Assembly: GCF_030936135.1 (NCBI RefSeq)
Contig: NC_082637.1
Span: forward strand, 11,483,001 to 11,547,000
Direction: 5' to 3'
Source of the DNA: Gavia stellata
Lineage: Eukaryota; Chordata; Aves; Gaviiformes; Gaviidae
Length of the DNA: 64,000 nucleotides
Shown here: in pieces, positions 10,850-24,365 of the stretch
How the letters are laid out: each line of letters starts with the position of its first letter
How positions within the stretch are numbered: position 1 is the first letter of the stretch
Notes under the pieces: model-generated
What the model was told of the DNA's origin: nothing
Database searches by the model: none
The model's input: only the letters and a program-made list of their open reading frames with translations
Made by a program: the position numbers and the translations under genes

Positions 10850-13800
10850 CAGCACAGGCATCTCTGTTCTCAGGGGGTAGCTGGTAGCAGAGAGGACAAA
10901 CTTTCCCGTCCCAAATCACAGCTGTGCACAGTCTGTGACCTCTGCTTGCACTGGGCTGGGGCTGTCCCTGAGGTTTCTGGCATGCTGCTTGCAGGCAGGA
11001 TGGGTGCTGCCAGGTCTTGGCTGCGCCACTGGCTTGCCTGCCAGAGAAATGCCCACTCAGGTCATTATTTCCATCTTAGCTTCTCCCACTCAAAGCGATG
11101 TTTGGGAACAAGCCCCTCTCACTGGGCCCCTTCAGCTCCTGGTGTCAAGCTCTGCCCGCCATGCCTGCCCTTCATTTCAGTGAATGCACTCAATCCCTTA
11201 CCAGGCTCTTGGGAGGATTGAGAATTAAACGATGAAAAAAATCCCTGCCAGCTGCCTGCACGGGGCTCCCCGGATGAGTCTCGACGGCTCAGCCAGGCGG
11301 GTGTGCAAGCAAACGAGGTCACGGCCACGGGGGAGGCAGGAGTCTCATCCCCTGGCTCTGAGCACCACAGCAGCCCCTGTCCCAGGGAAGCATCTTCCGG
11401 GGTGCAGATCCCTGGTGCCGTGGTGGAGAGACATGAGGGTGGCTGGGGGCTCAGCAAAGCCCTCTCACCTGTGGGCTTTGCACTACACTGGTGGAGGATG
11501 CCGCGGTAATGCTGGCAGTGAGAGCACTGGATGTCAGGCTCCCTGCAGCAATTTACAGCCTGGAGGACAGCCTCCATATCTTTCACACTTATATCTGCAA
11601 AAAACAAAAGCGCCACTAGCAAAGCTGGTTTGGTTTGAGTTCAGAGGGTAAAAAGGTGCACCCCAAATGTGACCTAGTGCTGATAAATGCCACCTGCTGA
11701 TGCGGCTTATGCCATTAAGTGAGTCCTTTGGCCACCATATCCGTGCTGTGGAGGCAAAAACGCACAAGCAGGGTAGCTTTAATCAGCAAAGCTCTCTGGC
11801 GTAAAAGCCCAAGGGCCAGATCAGGAAGAGATCACAGCTGTCTCATTCTGGGTGCAGGTGGCTGTACTGCAGTGGGAGGCACTTGGCTACTTTTGGGGTA
11901 TCCATCCCAAGGCTGTGCTATCTGAACATGCTCCATAGGGACAAGCTATTTCCAGAAACTGGCTTCTCACCCCGACAGGGCTGGCTCTGGAGTTTTATCT
12001 CCTCTGGCTGCAGCTGGAATAAACACACAGGGGGGCACAGGGGTGCGTGTATCTCTCATAAAAGTGCTGTTCTGCAGCTGCGCATCCACTTTGCTGCCAA
12101 ATGGGTGAGGGAAGGAAAGAGGATAATGTTCATGAATTAAAGTTGCAACCCTTTCCTCCTCCATTACTAATCCCCATTCAGATTTAATCAGGCAAAGAGT
12201 GTATTTCAGTCCTTGTGGTCTGAGTTACTGCAGCAACAATCCACTTCAGAGGGGCTGTACCTCAGCCTCTGTTGTTCAAGCTCACAATAAAAAGACAAAC
12301 CTGCCTCTGAGAGGTTGCGATCTGAAGCACAGCAGCAGGTAGAGACAACGCCAAGGGGCACTTGGGAAAAACAGTCAGCCAACACCGCACGGATCTGAGC
12401 ATGCTAGCTGAGCCAACCAGTCAGCTCACATTTTGGGAGCATTGCAAGATGAGTGTGGAGGGATGCTGAAGACCTTAGAGATGAAGACAAGCAGACAGTG
12501 GAGAACTGGGAGAGCTGGATGACAAATGCAGCAGTTTCACGTAGTTCCTCTTCAGGACACTGTCAGCCAGATGGGTCCAATATTTGGCTGGGAAAAGGGC
12601 CTTTGCTGCACAGTTCAGAATAGCTCTTATGGGATCTTTGATGAGACTTCTTCTTACAAGGGAATGGGAAAAGATCAGAGGTGTTCTGCTGAAGGGCTCT
12701 GCAAGATCTTGGTGTGGAGAGGGACCTGCTTTGAAGATGGCATATTGGTTATGTCCTGAAAAACTGGAAAGATAATGATTTTGTACCCCACGATGGAAGG
12801 ACTTGAGGAATGCAAAAAGCTTTGTTCTGGCCAGGTTGAGCTTAAGAACATGGGATGGGTCTGTGAGGAAAAATTGTGGCAGATTGAGGTTAATTTTGGA
12901 CAAAGAAAGCTAGGTCTGCGACAGAGAGGCAGATCTGTGAGTCCTCAGCATGGAGCTGTATGAGCTTCTGCCCATATTCAGAGATAAAGTGTTGGATTGA
13001 TCTCATCTGCCATTTTCCTTCCTCGGAGCTAAGGTCCCCAGACTCCCTTTACAGTCACTGGAGAAAAATAGGTACTTTTGGAGCATCTAATCTAGTTTGA
13101 ATATGTATTTGAAGGTGAAGGGAACTGTTCCCAAGAAGTGTTCCCATGGATTATAAAGAGGGACACAGTGGGAAAAGCTCAGAGACAGACACCCACGCTG
13201 CAGACACCTGCATTTGTCCAGCTGAATCCTGACCCAGAGGGAATCTCACAGAAAGCCCAGGGGGATGCCCACTCCAAAGGACACACCAAGGGAATGACCA
13301 CCAGGGACACAGGACACAGAATCCAAAGGAAAATGGGGTCTCCAGGAGAAAAATATGGTCAATGACCCAATGGTGACAAATCAGGGAGGACAAAGCATCT
13401 GCGCATGCTCTAACACTGCATCAGGACAGCAGCAGGACCAAAAAGGGTCTAGAAAATGTCCTTGGGAGCTTGGCAGGGGAGCGGAGCAGTTGTACAGGCT
13501 TGCACAAACTCAGTGTCGGGAGAAAGCGACCCCTCCTGATTTTGCTTCGTGGCCAAGGCACTGGCCACCTCCACAAAAGAGCTAAAGCTGCCCCTGTAGC
13601 CATATGAACAAACAAAAGTGTAGAAATTATGAGGCTGAGACCATTCAGCACCAATGGCCTTGGAGGAAGGTGCCAGGATGAGTTTTAAGAAACCCCTGTG
13701 TGCAAAGGGAAAGTTCCTTTGTCTTGGGTTGCTTCTGCAAAAGAGCTGCTGCCTCCCAGCTGTGCTACCTGCTTGGCTCTCGGCCAGAGACTCCGGCATG

Positions 13801-16800
13801 CATCGCAACCCCCTTTTCCCTGCTGTTGGGAAGGGCTCATGGTTTCACCAATGGTCCAACACACACCTAAAGCACTAGGAAAGCTCTGCTCTTCCTTCCA
13901 GAAAGCTGAGACAGGGTACAGATGCCAGCTCCTCCGTCCCCACATGCAGATGTAATTAGTACTAAAACTTAGTACCTAAGGGGCATTCATGTTGCCTTCA
14001 CAGCATCCTGCAGTTAGAGATTTTGGTCTGTAGAAACTCACTCTGTCAGCGCTAAATTAGTGAGGCCACAGGGAGAAACTCTCCCGAAATAACACCAAAA
14101 CTGGGCAGTTTTCTGGGAAATCCTCAGATTACAAGCAACCCTGAAGAAACACTTTAGGTTTGACCTACAAGGCTCCTTGGTACTTCCAGCCTCTGCACTA
14201 AAACCTCCAGATCCTGCAGGGAAACATGCACTTTATTGCTGCTGGATGCTGTCGTAGCAGATCTTTGCACACAAAAGCAGGACTTGGGCTGCTTAGTAGT
14301 TTCATGGGAGACTTCTAGAGATACTTGGCTGCCTTATGGGAGGGTGGATTCAGCTAGAGATGCTTTTCTTCTACATCTGTGTTGTCTCTGTAGGGGGTCC
14401 TGGTGCCAGAATATCTGGCTTTTTGCAGTCAAGCTTGCGGTGGATGCTGCAGGCTGTAGTCAGTCTGAGGAACTGGGTTTTTCCCTGTGGATGTGTCAGC
14501 CAAGGCTTGGCTTTAAAGAGCTTCTGCAAAGACAGCACTGGTGTCACCAGATGGGAACAGGAGGTGATAGTTGGCTGGGTGAGAGCTGCAGACTAGAGGG
14601 GAATTGCTGGGTAGGGGAAGAGGCAGATGATGGATAAAAGATGCCATGATAGAAGCAAAAAACTCTTTACCCGGTATCTTTGTGAGCCATCAGCAGTTTT
14701 GTATGCACATACGCAAATATCCCGTGGGAGATAAATGACTAGCAATTAGGGATAAAAAGACAGGGCAAACTTACAGTATCTGCCTAAAATTTCCTGCATT
14801 TTGGATGCTGACTTCTTCTAGATTTGCGCGGTTGCCAGTGCTCAACATTTTTCCAAGCAGAATTTCCTACGTTAATGTGTGTAGCTCTGAACATGAAAGC
14901 AAACAGCATCTGGAAGCAAACAACTTGTAATGAGTGCCATTAAGAATTCCAATCTGCAAACCACAAAATGATCCCTAGCACATGTAAACGACTTTGCCAA
15001 TCTGTTTCTTTCCCACCCACTAAGCATAACAATGACACTGGGTTCATTTTCCCAGTTGGGGGTCTTACTGCTCACACCTCAGGTCTATGAGCAGGCTCAC
15101 ATCAGCACCTCCCCAAATGGCAGGAGGACCTCTGACTACCACAGGCAATATCCAAGCCACCCAGGCAATACCCATCCTACAGGCAGGCCTTGTACAGTGG
15201 AGCCATTCCCCAAGCTCTGCCAGCATTTAGTCTCCCACTGGCAAGGGAAACGGCCTTGCTAATGACTAGAAATCCTGAAAGCATGAAATAATTTAGAGCT
15301 AGGCTCCCTAGGGAAGAGGAATGGCATATGCAAGCGGTTACCTAATCATGGTCTAATGACTGGAATTTGGCCAGGATGCTGGGACTAAGAGCAGTACCCT
15401 AAGCAAAGGGTTGTAGGGTCTCTGGTGAGTGCATGCACTCGGGATCTTGGCTTTATACACTTAGCGCAAAGCGTAAAGGGGCAGAAAGCATGCCTCGTAC
15501 TGCTGAAAACCACTCTGGGATAAGCAAATGTCATTTCAGGCAGGTTGCTTCTTCATGGCCTCTTATTTCTAGAAATTAGAGACCCACTCCTGGCAGGTCT
15601 TAGACCCCCCAACTGCTAATTGGCAGGGGTAGGTTTTGGTCCAGACAGGTGGACTTAACCTTCTGCTGGGCGTCTCTTTTGTGACCTTATCAGCTCGTAC
15701 TGATGGATGTCAATACAGGCTTATGGTTTCAGTGCTCAGATGTGAGAAACTACACAAATGGGGACAGGGAATGGCATCTCAGCAGACCAAAAAGGTTCAT
15801 TTCCCATAGGTGATGGGAGGCTAGACCTGAGCTGCTCTCCACCCCTCCTACACTACCCTGCTTTCTGCTGCTGCTCCTGGCCTTAGTGGCATTACTCTGT
15901 CGCTGCCTTTTTCTCCAGGATTGTTTTGGTTTTGTGTCCCTTTCCGCAGCGAGAATCACCAGTTACTCGCTTAAGACAAGACCTGGCAAACTTGTGCCAG
16001 CATCAGGCTGTTAAAGTCATTGCCTGCAGCCATGCTCTGGGTGCAGGGTCTGAGAGATGCTTCAGCTAAGCCCTTCTCAGGCAGAAGGGAAGAGATGAGA
16101 AAGAAGAAAAGCAGGGAGGGAAATGACAGCCCGGGGGTAATGCAGGCACTGTTCAGGGTGGAGATGGGGGCTGGAGGTGTTGGTGGCGCCTGCTCCTTCC
16201 CTTTGGGTGGGTTTGGACAAGTCTCCCAGATGAGCTGAGAGGTGGCTGTATTATCATGGTGTATTACAAAGGGTACTGGGCATTACGGCAAGGCTCAGGA
16301 CTGCCTGCCCCAGTGCCCCACAGAAGAAATCCCTGTGGGGTTGGCAGTTATAATCTAGCAACCGTGGACTTCTCAATCCTCAGCTTTCGCAGCTTGCTGC
16401 CAAGGCAAACCTGACCATGGCAGGATCCTTGCAGACCCCTTATCACAGCCCCAATGTTTAAACAACCGTATCTGTGCCAGGCTATTTCTCTCCAACCTTT
16501 ACTGATTTTCCTAAGCAATTTTATGTAACCAGCTGGGTTGGATTTTCATTAGTATAGAGCAAAGACTTTTTGCCCTTTTTTGTTGCTTTATGATAGAAAA
16601 GGAAGTTGGAAGAGCAGTATTTTCCTCCTTTTTTTTATTATTGTACTTATTTTTATCCTCAACTCCTGGAAGAGGCTCAAGGTGCTAATGGTGCCTGTTC
16701 TGGTTGCAACATAAAATTATAATACCCAGCCCAAGAAACAGAGGAAATCTGGGATTGTTAGCTACAGTTTTGAACGTTGCTTTTGTGTTTGCTTTTTATT

Positions 16801-19800
16801 AATTTATTTCATTCAAAGATGCAAACAGTATAGAGAAATAGTCCCTGGATGATACTCATCCTGGTCAAACAGATGTTATTCAAGGTGTTCCTGGGGAACA
16901 TTTCAAAAGGACTCTCTATTTTTGTTATTTTTTCAAAACCCACCCTCTCAGACCTACTAGCAGGGTTGCAAGGTGAAGTTCAGCAACACACACACATATC
17001 GGTAATAAAGAGTTATGGTCCATAAAAACAACAGCTTTCAGGCTGTAATGCTACATCTTCTGTGACTTCTCTTCACCTGCAGCTTGCTCTGTTATTACGG
17101 AAACTATGCCCTGCAGCTGCCAGGCAGGCTGTACTGTGGACACAAGTAAGTAAAATCTGGAGAGTCCTTAATTCTTATTTTTGTTTTTTAAAAAAGGGGA
17201 TTTGAGGGAGGAATGGGAAAAATTACAATCTGGACAGTGAGATGCTTCCTAATCATTAGTTATTGCTTGCCTTAAACTGCAATAATCAGCAGCAGAGTGC
17301 TAGATGTTACATGGACATTTAATGAAATGGATATGCTTCTCTTATCTTTGCAATTTAAATTATTTGGAAAAGGATTTTTCTAAATCCTTTGGAAAAAGGG
17401 ACAAAAAGGGGAGTCAAAATGTGAACTAGAGAGACTCCTGGGCAAACCAGGGAGGATAGAGTTCCGAAATGCTTGCTTTCTGCACACCCCTCTGAGGAGG
17501 CTGGTGGCAGAAAGTGTTCAGAACAGGGCTTTATTCTGCTATGGCAGCTCTGAAAGCTTGATGTGCATGCCAGGAGAGGGTGAGCCTGCCTGCCTGCCTG
17601 CTTTCCCCCTGTTCTTCACGTAGCAGGAAGGCATGGTACACATGCATGCCGCTTGGACTCCGGTGCCTACAGAACAACTTAGCTGGAAAGTTAAACAGCC
17701 TGTTTGCATAGGAAATGTCAGTCACTTGTCCAATTCTAGAGGGCTGGTGGCTCTAGTAGACTGTGGGAGGTTGACCTTTTCCTGCAATGTACTTTATTGC
17801 TCTAGAAAGTAATTTCACAAGAGCACGACAAAAATCCTCTGACAAAAACTGTGTTGCTCATAAATACAGTCAAATGCCCTCCCATATTCTTCATGGGTCT
17901 TACCGAGGCATTTTTTGTTTTCATGTAGGAGCCCCCCTTCTCTCGCTGCTGCTCTCAGATAACAGATACGCTATGACACGAAATCACACCGGAGGAGAAA
18001 AACTCTGGCCAGCTGCTCCACAGCAAAGCGAGAGGGATCCAGTATCCCTGAGGGGTAACATGGTTTCCTTTATGCCTGTGATGCTCTTTGCTGGAAGTTG
18101 ACTGACTCTGTGGCTTTTGACTGTGGTCTTGGGATGGTGAAGCAGGTCAAGCAGACAGAGGAGTCCTCTGTGGTCTCACGGTGCTTCTTCCTCGGAGCCC
18201 ACTGCTTCAACAACTTTAACTTTGACAAATAGCTCCTCTTTTATCTCTGACAAATGTTCCTCTTCAATGAATAAAAACTGCAAAAGCAAAAGAAAAGCTA
18301 TCCCCCTAGGCTTCTCTATTGAAGAATAACCTTCTGCACTCCTCAAATGTCTGTTAATGTGAACAGAACAAAAACTGAAGACAGAGCTGTAAGGCAGGAA
18401 ACAAGCCTGGCTGGGGTGAGGGGTTTTGCACCTTGCCAAGTTAAAAGTGACTCCTCTTGGAAAGGCAAAATATCTGATTTCTTTAAACTAAAATAATATT
18501 CCATCCCTTTGTAATAGAGAAGCCATTGCTCAATTTAAATATGAATCTGACCAAAGTGGAGTATGGAATAGCAGAATGGGTGTCACCTGTTCCTATTAAA
18601 TCAGAAGGTGACTATCTCACAGGACTGCATAGATCTGTATAGCTAATCTGAGGCACCAACGTCAGGAAATACTGGCCTAATCCTGATGTGACCTGCTGTG
18701 CACAACACGTGCCATCCATACTTGAGAAGTGTTAACAGAAAGAGCTACAAAACAGAAATCAGTCAGAGCCAGTGATCTTTGGACCACTCAGAAAAGATGC
18801 CTTTTTTAAGGCTGGCAAAGCAAAATTAGAGAGGGGACGGGGTTGCTCTCTCACGGGTAAATACCAGGAAGAAAGAAACACTATTTTAGCTGACAGGTGA
18901 AACTGGCAGAAGGATAAACAACGTGAATATGTTGGAGATGGTGGCTGCTGAGGGTTTCCTGTAAAGTACCAGAGCAAACCCCCAAGCCATTTGTGAAAGA
19001 GACAGGGCTGGAGTAAAGGGGCGGTGTGACTGTAGGGACAGGGCTTCTGACCCCAGAGGTCTCTTCAGTCCTGTGTCCCCATGTCCCTAGCTCCTGACTG
19101 CCGGACGGCAGGTATGTGTCGAGGGTGAGACAGCTGAGGATAAAATGTAGCCAAGAATAAATATTGCTCAAAGAACAGTATTTCCACTGATCAGAAAGAT
19201 CAAGTCAGTCTAAGACGGAGAAGACTTTCAGAGCATCTGAATATCCTTCAGCTCATGGATATGTTACAGCACCTGCTTTTAGAGGAGCAGCAACAGTGGC
19301 AGTGTTCATGCTGGCCAAGTGAGGGATCGGTAGCAGAGACCACCAGTCCTAGCATGCACGATCAGATCCCGGGAAAATATCCCCTGTCGGGGTCTATATT
19401 TTACACAGACCCTTTGTTGCCCGCTTTGCTGCTCACTGCTCGGACAGAGATCCCAAGGTGCACATGTGTAGCCCGGGGTGTAGCCTGCAGTGCAATCCCA
19501 CTGTGTTGCTCAAGGACAAAGTGCCTCAATATGAACAAGAAATGCTGTGTTTGGGACGCGTGGGATAATTGCATGAGAAATTGGTTCAGTTCTATGGACT
19601 CCAGCATGAGCAGTTGAAAGACTTTTCTGCAGAGCAGCTGTAATTGAAAGGTCAGTTCCCATGGAAGCTGCCCTCTTAGGCAGAGGGTTTTTTCCCTGAG
19701 ATGAAAGGATGCTTCTTGCCTCTCCAGCCTTTTGAACATGGATTTGAAATCTAAAAGCTGGCAGATTTCTTTGTGCTATCTGTCTTAAATGGTTATGGGG

Positions 19801-22800
19801 GGACAGCGGCCAAGCATCTCATCATCACTAACGTACTTGTAATCAGGACACCTCCTTCCTTAATGAATTATCACAACTTCCATTTTGTGGATGGAAGATC
19901 AAGGCACAAAGACTAAATGCTACCCAAGTGCCCATGCTATGGAGGGAGGAAAGCTAAATGGCTGCAGAGAGTTCCTGAGCATGCAGAAACAAAAGACTCA
20001 GTACAGGGACTTCAATGGCATGGGGGCAGGTTGAACAGGACAGTTGGAGAGTATCTGATTCAAGAGGGAATTAAAATGAACCCACCAGTTAATGCCTTAA
20101 ATTGCCAGACCACTGTCACTTCCAGATGTCCCCAATCTTTAGGAAAAGCCAAGGTGGGAACACTGGAAAGAAGATGCCCCAAGTCGCAGACCTAAGTTTG
20201 GCTCGTTGTTCGGTGGGGGCTGCTGCCGCTCACTGCCCTGTTCCCCTTGCTGCCCTGCAGGTGCAGAAGTCCTATCCATTCCCAGACCTTTAAAATTTCA
20301 TAGCTATCATCCTGTTTGAGCATTTTGTAGTGTTAAAACCAACATTCTGGTTTACCTATAACTGAGAGGATTGCAGGCTGCCTCCCTGCAAGTTTCAGGG
20401 CGCGTATATGGTGTTCTTCAGCTACTGCACTGATTATCGTCTGTGATCCTCCCCAGAGAGAGCTGCATTTCAGGATGCTATTGAAATGGCTCCCACACAC
20501 AGGTAAGACACCGTGCAGTGTTCTGAAAAAGCTCCTGTGATCACCTAGCTGTTCTGCAAACTTTGCATTTTATTAGTAAGCAAACAGAGCACAAATACCA
20601 GTGAAAGACAGTTCAATAGCCTGTTCCCTTTACAGTCAAATCTGAGGGCTGCTTCCCAATACCAGAACACAAATCAACTGCTTAGACTATATTCAGCACT
20701 CAATTCCTGCCAAATGTCACAGGGTAAATTAAAAGCTTTTTTTCCTTATCTTTAGAGCTTAGCCCCAAACCCCAGGTCTGAGATGACTTTTTTTGTCAGT
20801 TGCGTAACAGAAAAATGGTTTAACAGATCTAAACCCTTTGATTTAAAATAAAGCCCATGTGCGTTTGCTACATGCCGAGTGTCAGCTTGAGCCATTCTGC
20901 AGCCGTAGAAATACAAAACTCAAAAAAAGCAGAAGAACAAGAAGAGAAGAAGAAAACACAGTTTACTTAGTTTGCAAATACAGCTACAGTATTGCTCTCT
21001 GAACAGGGAAACCATAGCAAATGGTCAGGTATAAAACAGCTGGCAAGCTGCAGTGAGTGGAGGATCACCCATTTATTACTTTCCTATCCAACAGCAGGTG
21101 AGCTGAGACCAATGGCTGGGGTTTGAGTAGCCAGAGAAAATTAACTCTTGCTCTGCAGGGACTGAAAATCGGGTATCACTTCAGAGTTGGCAGTTATGCC
21201 TCCTTTCTGAGTTTGCAGTCTTTGTTCAGAAAGGCATATAGTTTCAGTGTGTATGAAGGTTACTGTAGTGTGCTCACTGCACTGTATTTTTCCTCTTCAA
21301 TTCAGTAAAATTCTCCATTAAGAAAAATACACTGCTGATGGAGTATACTGCCTGTGCTACCAGAGCACACTGCCAGCTGCAGAATTTAGATCCACACTGC
21401 TACAATAGGATTTGGGGCTTTGCTTGTAGTTAAGTATTTGTGAACCTGGCATTCCCTTTTGTGGATTTATAGAAACAGACCTGGAAAGATCGTTCATGTT
21501 TAAGAGGTTGAGCACAGCACAGGAAGTGGTGGGTTTTTTTTCTCTTTCTGTTGCACTGGTTTTTACCACGAAACGATTTTTGTATTTATGACAACGTCCA
21601 GAGGAAGAACTAGAAAAAATAACAGAGAAAGATGCATTTGGGGAGTGTCACTTCAGCTCGGAAAAGATAAGGAAGTTGATTTCAAGGAGCAAGCATAATT
21701 TAGAAGAGGGTAATTCTACCTTGCAAAAGTTTTGCAGTACTGGCGTGGTCCTTCTTCCAGCCTATCTGAAGTGGAAAGGAGAGGAGGGGTGGACAGACAC
21801 ACAAGTAACCACTGTGTTTGGGAATTGGGAGTTATACAAATGATCTCTTTTGATTAGATAAAGACTGGTAGAACACTTGCATCTGATCAGACCTCAGAAC
21901 TGCAGGGAATTCATAACATCTGTGATAATCCTAGCCTTCACAGTTACTGCTGGTAGTAAGAGATCTCATCCTAGCTACAAGATGCTTACTTGATTGCCAG
22001 GCTTGCTAATAACACTTTATTATGATTTTAAAATGTGTACGACATTGTCTGCCCTTGATCAGATAATTTCTGTATTATGGTAGCATTTACAAGATGTGGG
22101 CAAGATAGGGACTTGCTGTACTGGGTGCTGTGTGACACAGTAGGTGACAATCATGGCCTCAAAGGCTTCAATTTTTAAATTAGCACAGGCAGAGCAATGG
22201 GGCCCAGCAAAGGGAGGGGAGCAGTCATGACGGGATTCTGTGGTTATGGCAGACATTAGCTCATGCACAGTTCAAGAGTTTTTGTTTGCAACGAGGCTGC
22301 AAAGGAAGACAGGAAAGGAAAGGCATCAGAACAGCTTAGGGGCTCCTGAGCAGATCTTTTGCTGATGAAAAGCTCTGAGGCTCTGATGAAATGTAGAGGA
22401 GCAAGGGAGAGCTGAAAAGGCTGGGGATCTGGCATCCTACCCTGAGACACATCGGAGATAAATAATAAAGGACTTTTTAGAGCAAAACCCTACCGTCACC
22501 TGACGTTAACTGAAAAATGAGTGTTGTGCCCAGCTCACAGGTAGGACAGGCTTTGATGATGTACAGCCAAAGTGCAGAGGTTGGTATGCTGGAGTCCTTA
22601 CATTCTGCCACTGCTACACATGAATAACACATAAAGAAGAAAACCAGAGCTTTTGAGGAGTTTAGCAGCATTTCAGCAGCACTAAAGCCAGTTCAGGGGC
22701 AAGAAAAGCAGATTTCTTCCCCGCCTGGCTCAGTGCTGGCACTTGCAGCTCCCTGCACTGTCCCCATTCACACTAAGTGGAAGTGTTCCCAGTACTTTGA

Positions 22801-23730
22801 GACTGCTTCTGTAACACCATTAGCACACAGTCTGCTTGTCTGTTTGCAGGAACATCACGGTTTGTCCTTTCAAGTGGTTCCTTTTGGTATGTTTGAGAAG
22901 CTTTATGTATATTTTTGACACATTTCCTTGGCTGATACACTTCTGTGCAGCAAACATAAGGACGGTAAAACACGCTGTGCTGAACAGGACAGAAATCAAA
23001 TCTTTCCTGTCTAGGTCTGAACTTTGGGAAGGTTGGGTGTGTCATTGAAACACCCAGCTAGGAGTCTTGTCCTCTAACCTCTGTGTAGACTTTTGAGTTA
23101 TTCTAAACATTAATGCAATAGCAATCACATTATATGACACTTTGCTGTTGAGTTTCAATATCAGAAATTATTTATTTCTCCTTGAACCCTCTGTTTGGAA
23201 CTAGAAGCACATTCTGCACTGTTACGGTTATTTATAGGCTGGGATGAAGCAGCGCTAGAAGCATTAGAGGCCATCAGAGAAAATGACTAGAACCAGGCTC
23301 AAAGGAGACTGAAGAGTGGTTCTTCCTGCAACAGGGACCAGAACTGTAAAAACATCCTATCAGAGGATGGGGATGCAAGGACTTTGCAGGGGCCTGAGAA
23401 AGACTAGACAAGCAGAGAGATGGATTGGGGGTTACTAACCTCACAGACATGTCAGGCTCAGGAAACCCTCAGAGCTGGTTGCACTTAGGAGCTGAAAGGG
23501 TACTGAGGGAAAACTTAAGGCACAGTAATCACATCTCCTTGTTCTGCTCCAGCTCTTCCCAAAGCATTTGCTTATGGCTTTTGCTAGATGAGGGTGTATG
23601 GAGGGCTGTTGCTGTGCGTCAGTCGAGCTTGTTACGGTGATAAACCAGAGCCTGTCCCAGGACAGGTGGAGGGTAAATGGGGGGAAAGACTCCTGCAAAG
23701 GCACAGGCGGGTCGCTGTGTATCCAGTAAG
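10850..23730. other. Intergenic DNA, falling GC
   Basis: No coding exon, RNA gene or dated repeat was recognised in this stretch upstream of UNC13B. Base composition moves from GC-rich to AT-rich between about 11.5 and 14 kb. Minor simple sequence includes four TGCC units at 17585-17601, a short CA run near 16986, and a purine tract rich in AAG/GAA at 20919-20958. Distal regulatory elements could be present but cannot be identified by eye. Confidence 0.5.
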
Positions 23731-23739
23731 TTCTCTTAC

Positions 23740-24083
23740 CTTGCAGGAGTAATACAAAAGTGAGAAAAGCAGGAAAAAAAATAGAGGCAAAGTACCAAAA
23801 CACCCGAACCAAGTACAGCCCTCCTTTTCCTCAGGCAGGGACACCTCCGAGCTGGGCTCAGGCAGCGGGAGGGGACCAGGGCCCTGTCCCCGCCGCCCCG
23901 CCCTGCGGCCTGCCGGCGGCGACGGGCGGTCCCCGGGCCTCTCCACCCGCACACGACGCCCCGGGAAGCGGCGACGCCCCGGCGCCCGGTCGGCGAAGGC
24001 GTCCGTCTCGACGAAGCCCGCGTCAGTGTGCCCAGCCGCGGGCTTCCTTCCAGCTGTGTTAATTTTGGTGGGGAACTCCCCAC
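23740..24083 (-). other. Candidate divergent first exon, minus strand
   Basis: On the minus strand the sequence CTGCAAG|GTAAGAG gives a consensus splice donor with the exon ending at 23740, inside the UNC13B CpG island. Two open frames enter it. One starts with ATG at 23952, gives 71 codons in phase 0 to the donor and contains a hydrophobic stretch (LPLFFFLLFSLLYY) that resembles a membrane segment. The other starts at 24083. Neither resembles a protein I know. A spliced divergent non-coding transcript is the more likely explanation. No minus-strand acceptor has been identified. Confidence 0.3.
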
Positions 24084-24170
24084 CCGCCGCAGCCCGGGGC
24101 CCGGCCGGTTGCCGCGGCGACGGGGGGGTGCGGGGGACAGCGGCGCCCCCTATCGCCGCAGCGGGGTGGC

Positions 24171-24290
24171 ATGGCGGCGCGGCGGGGGAGTGCCCCGCCC
24201 TGCCCCGCCCCTCCCCTCACGGGGCGGCTCCGCCCCCGCTCACGGCGCCGCCGCCTCGCCCGCCCGACCTGTGGCAGCGGGGCGGCATGA
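24171..24290 (+). other. Upstream ORF 1 (39 codons, TSS-dependent)
   Basis: An ATG at 24171 opens a basic, Arg/Pro-rich 39-codon frame ending in TGA at 24288-24290. Its stop overlaps the next upstream ATG in the ATGA arrangement. It would be in the 5' leader only if transcription starts upstream of the GC-box cluster, so its relevance is uncertain. Confidence 0.3.
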
Positions 24291-24325
24291 GGAGACCCGG
24301 GGGAGGCTGGCGGGGCTGCAGCTGA
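24287..24325 (+). other. Upstream ORF 2 in UNC13B leader (12 codons)
   Basis: ATG at 24287-24289 (context GGCGGCATGA, with G at -3) encodes a 12-residue peptide, MRRPGGGWRGCS, and stops with TGA at 24323-24325. The stop is 18 bases before the UNC13B start codon. A short uORF this close to the main start generally lowers translation and leaves little room for reinitiation. It is very likely in the mRNA leader if initiation is in or upstream of the GC-box cluster. Confidence 0.5.
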
Positions 24326-24343
24326 GGCGCGGCGGCCGCCGCC

Positions 24344-24365
24344 ATGTCGCTGCTGTGCGTGCGAG
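24344..24365 (+). CDS. UNC13B: UNC13B (Munc13-2) coding exon 1
   Basis: The exon encodes residues 1-7, MSLLCVR, and the first base of codon 8. The start codon has G at -3 in a GCCGCCGCC context and is preceded by a CpG-island leader. The donor is G|GTGAGT at 24366, phase 1. MSLLCV is the invariant start of the long UNC13A/B/C-type proteins, and Arg at position 7 matches UNC13B as I recall it. This residue block is the first strand of the C2A domain. The following intron is about 27 kb. Confidence 0.93.
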
